Of a stretch of DNA of 64,000 nucleotides, positions 60,198 to 64,000 are shown one piece after another. The stretch lies in the NCBI RefSeq assembly GCF_001428825.1, contig NZ_LMIT01000002.1, forward strand, positions 389,669 to 453,668, written 5' to 3'. The number at the start of each line of letters is the position of its first letter. Positions within the stretch are counted from its first letter, which is position 1. Both the position numbers and the translations under genes were made by a program. The notes beneath the pieces are model-generated. The model was not told where the DNA came from. It saw nothing but the letters and a program-made list of their open reading frames with translations, and did not search any database. This DNA is from Nocardioides sp. Root240 (GTDB lineage: Bacteria; Actinomycetota; Actinomycetes; Propionibacteriales; Nocardioidaceae).

Positions 60198-61136
60198 ATG
60201 AACAGGAAGGTCCTGGCCGCGCTCGTCGTGGCCCTGATGCTGGGGATCGGCGCGATCGCCGTCACCGACCGGGCGGCCGCGGCGCCGTCCGACGACGACA
60301 GTGCAGCCCCGCTGCCCGGCGACAGGGTGCGGCAGCGCTCGGCCGTCGAGCTGGTCGTCAAGGTGCGCTACGACCCCCGCACGCGCGCCGTGCGTGTGCT
60401 GTCGAAGGCAGGGCGCGCCCGCTCCACGGGGCGCCCGACCCACCGGGTCGCGGTCGGCACGCGCGCGTTCGGGCCGTCGCAGCGGAGTGCGCGGGCGTCC
60501 TACACCTGCCTGGTGCGGCGCGACTCCACCGGCCGCCTGCGGCCGGGCAACGTGCTGCGGGTCAGCGCGGACGGGCGGTCCTACAGCCTGAAGTACCTGC
60601 TGTTCCCCTACACGCTCAACCGTGCCCGCACGCTCGGGCGGACGCTCACCCGCCAGATCGAGTTCTGCGTGACCGGCGGCGGCGACGTGTGGAACGGCTT
60701 CCACCAGTGGCTCGACGGGGCCTCGGTCGCCTACGCCTCGCGCACCGACCGCACGATCGGGACACAGTGGGGCACCGAGGTCGTCGACGGCTCGGTCAGC
60801 TCCACGATCAGCCTGAAGGTCGGCGGTGGCCCGGTCTCGATCGGTGCCAGCACGACGGTCGCCGACAAGGACCGCCACACCGGCAGCACCGGTCGCAGCG
60901 GCGACGTCGGCCGGTGGGACCAGATCGAGCCCTTCAACCCCAACCGCGTCAACACCTTCTACAAGTCGGGCACGACCTGGCGCTGGCAGGGGAGCGCCGA
61001 CTACCAGGGGAACAACGGGCACCTGTTGGTCGAGGTGCCCCAGGGGAGTGGTGGCGCCGTCGGCTACGTCCTCGCCGCGGCGACGCGTGCCCACTGCAAG
61101 AACCCCTTCGGCATCGGGTGCGGGGACTTCGACTGA
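60198..61136 (+). CDS. Exported protein of unknown function
   Basis: 312 aa with a signal peptide (MNRKVLAALVVALMLGIGA to about residue 29, ending AAAAP). A basic region follows (SAVELVVKVRYDPRTRAVRVLSK by composition), then a beta-rich domain with Trp and Tyr, including SVAYASRTDRTIGTQWG and ISLKVGGGPVSIGAS, and Cys in YTCLV, EFCVT and a terminal HCKNPFGIGCGDF. Strong ribosome site GGGAGGATG. I recognise no family. Its own promoter and direct overlap with the lipoprotein gene (one base) suggest a two-gene exported unit. Confidence 0.75.
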   Translation: MNRKVLAALVVALMLGIGAIAVTDRAAAAPSDDDSAAPLPGDRVRQRSAVELVVKVRYDPRTRAVRVLSKAGRARSTGRPTHRVAVGTRAFGPSQRSARASYTCLVRRDSTGRLRPGNVLRVSADGRSYSLKYLLFPYTLNRARTLGRTLTRQIEFCVTGGGDVWNGFHQWLDGASVAYASRTDRTIGTQWGTEVVDGSVSSTISLKVGGGPVSIGASTTVADKDRHTGSTGRSGDVGRWDQIEPFNPNRVNTFYKSGTTWRWQGSADYQGNNGHLLVEVPQGSGGAVGYVLAAATRAHCKNPFGIGCGDFD

Positions 61137-62122
61137 TGCGTCGCCTCCAGCTGCCGACCCTGGTCCTGGCGCTGGCTTCGGTCCTGGCCCTGGCTGCGTG
61201 CCAGGGCCAGGGGCCGCTGGCCGGGCCCGATGACACGGTGGATGCCGTGGCCTCGGGCGGGGTCGAGCCGCCCGGTCTCTGGGACGGCCAGTCCCTCCTG
61301 CTCGAGGGGGCGCTCTACGTGCTGAGCGGGCCGGACGCCTACTCCGCCGACGTGCTCGAGGCGCGGCTGCCCGGTGGCGAGCTGCGTCGGTTGACCGCCA
61401 ACCCCCGGGGCTTCGGGATCTCCGCGCTGTCGGCGTCCGATGCCGGCATCGCCCTGGCTAGTGCCGAGAACGGCTCGGACCAACTGCGCGTGCTGGCCGG
61501 CGGTCGTTCGGCGCTGTGGGGCCGGCAGTCGGCCATGGGCCCGTCGATCGACGGCCGGGGGCGGGTGCTGGCCGCCCGTGGCACCGACACCGGCTCGGCC
61601 ACCGACGTCTACGTCCCGGGCCGGCCACGGCGAGAGCTGCTCCCCAACGACCCCCGCGACCCCGCGGCCGTCTGGGGACCGCACGGCACGGTCCTGGTGG
61701 CCGCGCCGACCCAACCGGGTCCCGGTGTGGCCACCCGGCTGCAGGAGCGGGACGTGCAGGGACGGCTGGTCCGCGACCTCGGGCGGCCCGGCGGACGGTT
61801 CTCACTGCTGGCCAATCCCTATCCCGACCGCCAGCCGGTGACCGCCCTCAGGCCGGGGATGCACGCGACCGGCTTCGTGCTCACCGACGACCTGAAGCGC
61901 ACGATCCCGGTCCCGTCCGACTGGGACATCGGCTGCTGGAACCCGCACGGCACCGCGCTCCTGGTGACGAAGGGCACGTCCGTCGGGCTCTGGCGGCCGG
62001 GGCGACCACGGCAGGTCACGGTGGTGGGAGCCTCCGCGGTGCCGATCTTCGACTGTGCGTGGCTCACTGGCCCGATTCGCGGCCTGCCACCCGCATTGCC
62101 GGAGCGGAGCCCTTCTGGCTAG
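61136..62122 (+). CDS. Lipoprotein, beta-propeller-like, unknown function
   Basis: 328 aa. The signal peptide ends in the lipobox LAAC with Cys22. The exported part has repeated strands of the style LLLEGALYVLSG, LPGGELRRLTANPRG, DVYVPGRPRRELLPND and SVGLWRPGRPRQVTVVG, which suggest a WD40/TolB-like propeller, though the blades are too degenerate to count. ATG 61136 overlaps the stop of the preceding exported protein by one base, so the two are translated together. Role unknown. Confidence 0.72.
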   Translation: MRRLQLPTLVLALASVLALAACQGQGPLAGPDDTVDAVASGGVEPPGLWDGQSLLLEGALYVLSGPDAYSADVLEARLPGGELRRLTANPRGFGISALSASDAGIALASAENGSDQLRVLAGGRSALWGRQSAMGPSIDGRGRVLAARGTDTGSATDVYVPGRPRRELLPNDPRDPAAVWGPHGTVLVAAPTQPGPGVATRLQERDVQGRLVRDLGRPGGRFSLLANPYPDRQPVTALRPGMHATGFVLTDDLKRTIPVPSDWDIGCWNPHGTALLVTKGTSVGLWRPGRPRQVTVVGASAVPIFDCAWLTGPIRGLPPALPERSPSG

Positions 62123-62125
62123 ATT
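62096..62125 (+). promoter_or_regulatory. Promoter of mihF-gmk-rpoZ-coaBC
   Basis: TTGCCG (62096-62101), an 18-bp spacer and TAGATT (62120-62125) lie across the end of the lipoprotein gene and would give a leader of about 65 nt before mihF. Confidence 0.55.
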
Positions 62126-62195
62126 GACCGGCGGTGGCCGGGTTTCGCCGCGCCACCGCTGATCCGTGTCTCGACCACCGAAGGACTCCGACCCC

Positions 62196-62510
62196 GTGGC
62201 CCTGCCCCCACTGACACCCGAACAGCGCCAGGCCGCCCTGGAGAAGGCGGCCGCCGCCCGGCGCGAGCGGGCCGAGGTGAAGAACCGGCTGAAGAACTCC
62301 GGTGCCTCCATCAGCGAGGTGCTCCAGCAGGGCCAGGTCAACGACGTCATCGGCAAGATGAAGGTCCTCGACCTCCTGCAGTCGGTGCCCGGGCTCGGCA
62401 AGGTCCGCGCCCGCCAGGTGATGGAGCGGCTCGGCATCGCGGAGTCCCGCCGCGTGCGTGGTCTCGGCACCAAGCAGGTCGCCGCGCTGGAGCGTGAGTT
62501 CGCCGAGTGA
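62196..62510 (+). CDS. mihF: Actinobacterial integration host factor (mIHF)
   Basis: 104 aa from GTG 62196, which has AAGGA 10 nt upstream and matches the known family start [17 protein letters not shown]; the in-frame GTG 62166 would add 10 residues. A nucleoid-associated protein unrelated to the HU/IHF fold: a long basic helix ([15 protein letters not shown]) followed by a helix-two-turns-helix region ([22 protein letters not shown] by composition). The GTGA overlap with gmk gives coupling. The order mihF-gmk-rpoZ-coaBC is conserved in actinobacteria. Confidence 0.95.
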   Translation: MALPPLTPEQRQAALEKAAAARRERAEVKNRLKNSGASISEVLQQGQVNDVIGKMKVLDLLQSVPGLGKVRARQVMERLGIAESRRVRGLGTKQVAALEREFAE

Positions 62511-63073
62511 GTGCGAAGCTCTTCGTCCTCGCCGGCCCCACCGCGGTCGGCAAGGGCACGGTGGCTGCTGCGATGCGCGACCAGCACCCCGAGATCTACC
62601 TGTCCGTCTCGGCGACCACCCGGCCGCCGCGGCCCGGCGAGGTCGACGGCGTCCACTACCACTTCGTCAGCGTCGAGGAGTTCGACCGGCTCGTGGCCGA
62701 GGGCCAGATGCTCGAGTGGGCCGTCGTCCACGGCGTCCACCGCTACGGCACCCCGCGCGGCCCGGTGACCGAGGCGCTCGCCGCCGGTCGTCCGGCCCTG
62801 CTGGAGATCGACCTCCAGGGCGCCCGCCAGGTCCGCGAGACCGCGCCGGACGCCGTCTTCGTCTTCCTCAAGCCGCCGTCCTGGGAGGAGCTGGTCCGCC
62901 GGCTCGTCGGTCGTGGCACCGAGGACGAGGAGGAGCGGGAGCGTAGGCTGGCCACGGCCCGCGAGGAGCTGGCCGCGGAGGCCGAGTTCGACGTGACGAT
63001 CGTCAACCGCGAAGTTCATTCTGCCGTCGAGGAGTTGGTATCCTTGATGGTTGATTCATCCACCGAACTGTGA
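62507..63073 (+). CDS. gmk: Guanylate kinase
   Basis: 188 aa from GTG 62507. It phosphorylates GMP to GDP. The P-loop is [31 protein letters not shown] binds GMP, and [14 protein letters not shown] and [10 protein letters not shown] follow. Length is normal. It overlaps mihF, and rpoZ begins just past its end (GTG 63070 would overlap but GTG 63082 is preferred). Confidence 0.96.
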   Translation: MSAKLFVLAGPTAVGKGTVAAAMRDQHPEIYLSVSATTRPPRPGEVDGVHYHFVSVEEFDRLVAEGQMLEWAVVHGVHRYGTPRGPVTEALAAGRPALLEIDLQGARQVRETAPDAVFVFLKPPSWEELVRRLVGRGTEDEEERERRLATAREELAAEAEFDVTIVNREVHSAVEELVSLMVDSSTEL

Positions 63074-63081
63074 GGACCTCT

Positions 63082-63411
63082 GTGTCTGCCCCGAACATCG
63101 ACGCCGTGGGTGTCACCAACCCGCCGATCGACGACCTGCTGTCCAAGACCGACAGCAAGTACAAGCTGGTCCTCTACAGCGCCAAGCGCGCCCGGCAGAT
63201 CAACGCCTACTACTCCCAGCTCGGCGAGGGCCTGCTCGAGTACGTCGGTCCGCTCGTCGAGACCCACGTCCAGGAGAAGCCCCTCTCGATCGCGCTGCGC
63301 GAGATCAACGAGGACCTGCTGACCTGCGAGGACATCGACCCCGCCGAGCTCGCCGCCGAGCAGGCCGCGGCCGCGTCGGCCACCGAGACCCCGGCCGCTC
63401 CCGCCGAGTGA
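63082..63411 (+). CDS. rpoZ: DNA-directed RNA polymerase omega subunit
   Basis: 109 aa from GTG 63082, chosen because GAGGA lies 5 nt upstream; GTG 63070 would add four residues. [28 protein letters not shown] is the omega core that clamps the beta' subunit; [13 protein letters not shown] follows. An Ala/Glu-rich tail (AAEQAAAAS) ends the protein. It aids RNA polymerase assembly and, in some bacteria, the (p)ppGpp response. Confidence 0.95.
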   Translation: MSAPNIDAVGVTNPPIDDLLSKTDSKYKLVLYSAKRARQINAYYSQLGEGLLEYVGPLVETHVQEKPLSIALREINEDLLTCEDIDPAELAAEQAAAASATETPAAPAE

Positions 63412-63424
63412 TCTGACGGCCCTC

Positions 63425-64000
63425 GTGTCCCGGCCCCGTGTGGTGCTCGGTGTGTCCGGCGGGATCGCGGCCTACAAGGCCTGCGAGCTGCTCCGCCGGT
63501 TCACCGAGTCCGGCCACGACGTGACGGTGGTTCCCACGGCGGCGGCGCTGGAGTTCGTCGGCGCCCCGACGTGGGCGGCCCTGTCCGGCAAGCCGGTCTC
63601 GGCCGAGGTCTGGACCGGCGTGCACGAGGTGCCGCACGTCCGGCTGGGCCAGACGGCAGACCTGGTCGTGGTCGCCCCGGCGACCGCGGACCTGATGGCG
63701 AAGGCCGCCCACGGGCTGGCCGACGACCTGCTGACCAACACGCTCCTCACCGCGCGCTGCCCGGTCGTGCTGGCCCCCGCCATGCACACCGAGATGTGGG
63801 AGCACCCGGCGACGGCGGCCAACGTCGCCACCCTCCGCTCGCGCGGGGTGCTGGTGATCGAGCCCGCCGAGGGCCGGCTGACCGGCGCCGACACCGGCAA
63901 GGGCCGCCTGCCCGACCCGGAGGAGATCTTCGAGGTCGCCCGCGACGTGCTGGGGCGCGCCGCGGCCGGCGGGTCCGGTGCGCCGGGTGCGCCCGCCGAC
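63425..64000 (+). CDS. coaBC: Phosphopantothenoylcysteine decarboxylase/synthetase CoaBC (N-terminal part)
   Basis: 192 codons from GTG 63425 to the window end; the CoaB half lies beyond. The CoaC flavoprotein domain begins RVVLGVSGGIAAYKACELL, followed by TVVPTAAALEFV, the active-site His in HEVPHVRL, VVAPATADLMAKAAHGLADDLL and APAMHTEMWEHPA. It decarboxylates phosphopantothenoylcysteine in coenzyme A synthesis. The visible end (RAAAGGSGAPGAPAD) is a linker that probably leads into the synthetase domain. Confidence 0.94.
   Translation, partial: MSRPRVVLGVSGGIAAYKACELLRRFTESGHDVTVVPTAAALEFVGAPTWAALSGKPVSAEVWTGVHEVPHVRLGQTADLVVVAPATADLMAKAAHGLADDLLTNTLLTARCPVVLAPAMHTEMWEHPATAANVATLRSRGVLVIEPAEGRLTGADTGKGRLPDPEEIFEVARDVLGRAAAGGSGAPGAPAD

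Overview
The window is about 64 kb of very GC-rich DNA with tightly packed, often overlapping genes and many GTG starts. The gene order is actinobacterial: pdxT-yebC-ruvCAB-yajC-secDF-apt-rsh; alaS-ruvX-mltG-aroE-aroC-aroK-aroB-aroQ; efp-nusB; pyrR-pyrB-pyrC-carA-carB-pyrD-pyrF; mihF-gmk-rpoZ-coaBC. Protein style and order point to Nocardioidaceae (Nocardioides-like). That is an inference; no rRNA gene is present to confirm it. I saw no tRNA, rRNA, CRISPR array, complete insertion sequence or prophage.

Layout. 1-5367 is an accessory surface locus: two SipW/ER-type (S26B) signal peptidases bracket small exported proteins with TasA/SipW-substrate-like N-termini and a LamG-like exported protein. 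A 158-bp MITE-like inverted-repeat element ends this locus just before pdxT. 5379-16214 is a housekeeping block: vitamin B6, YebC, Holliday-junction resolution under a LexA box, the Sec accessory complex, purine salvage and (p)ppGpp. 16222-17443 is a one-gene island, a DUF559/AbiEi-like nuclease, enclosed by near-identical inverted two-hairpin repeats. 17465-22611 holds a DUF349 protein, an MBL hydrolase, hisS and aspS. 22767-29132 is a complete oligopeptide ABC transporter in the order C-A-B-D-F. 29167-40879 runs from rarA through alaS and mltG to the shikimate genes, with a prepilin peptidase inserted. 40863-42736 (minus strand) is an accessory unit: an ECF-type sigma factor behind two exported Asp/His-rich proteins. 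42922-47891 is efp-nusB followed by unrelated genes (flavoprotein disulfide reductase, ParA-like ATPase, PRTase, CsbD) where other actinobacteria keep bldD. 48021-59613 is the whole de novo UMP pathway behind a PyrR-type RNA leader, interrupted between pyrD and pyrF by a divergent M48 peptidase/lactate-oxidase pair. 59610-62122 holds exported proteins of unknown role. 62196-64000 is mihF-gmk-rpoZ-coaBC, with coaBC cut by the window end.

Regulation. At least eleven genes have a TANNNT-like -10 hexamer (one is GACAAT) only 6-8 nt before the start codon, the signature of leaderless mRNAs. Most other genes are coupled by ATGA, GTGA or TTGA overlaps. Clear signals are the LexA box before ruvC, the PyrR-binding loop before pyrR, a Shine-Dalgarno-sequestering hairpin before pyrF, and strong hairpins after aspS, nusB, csbD and the opp binding-protein gene.
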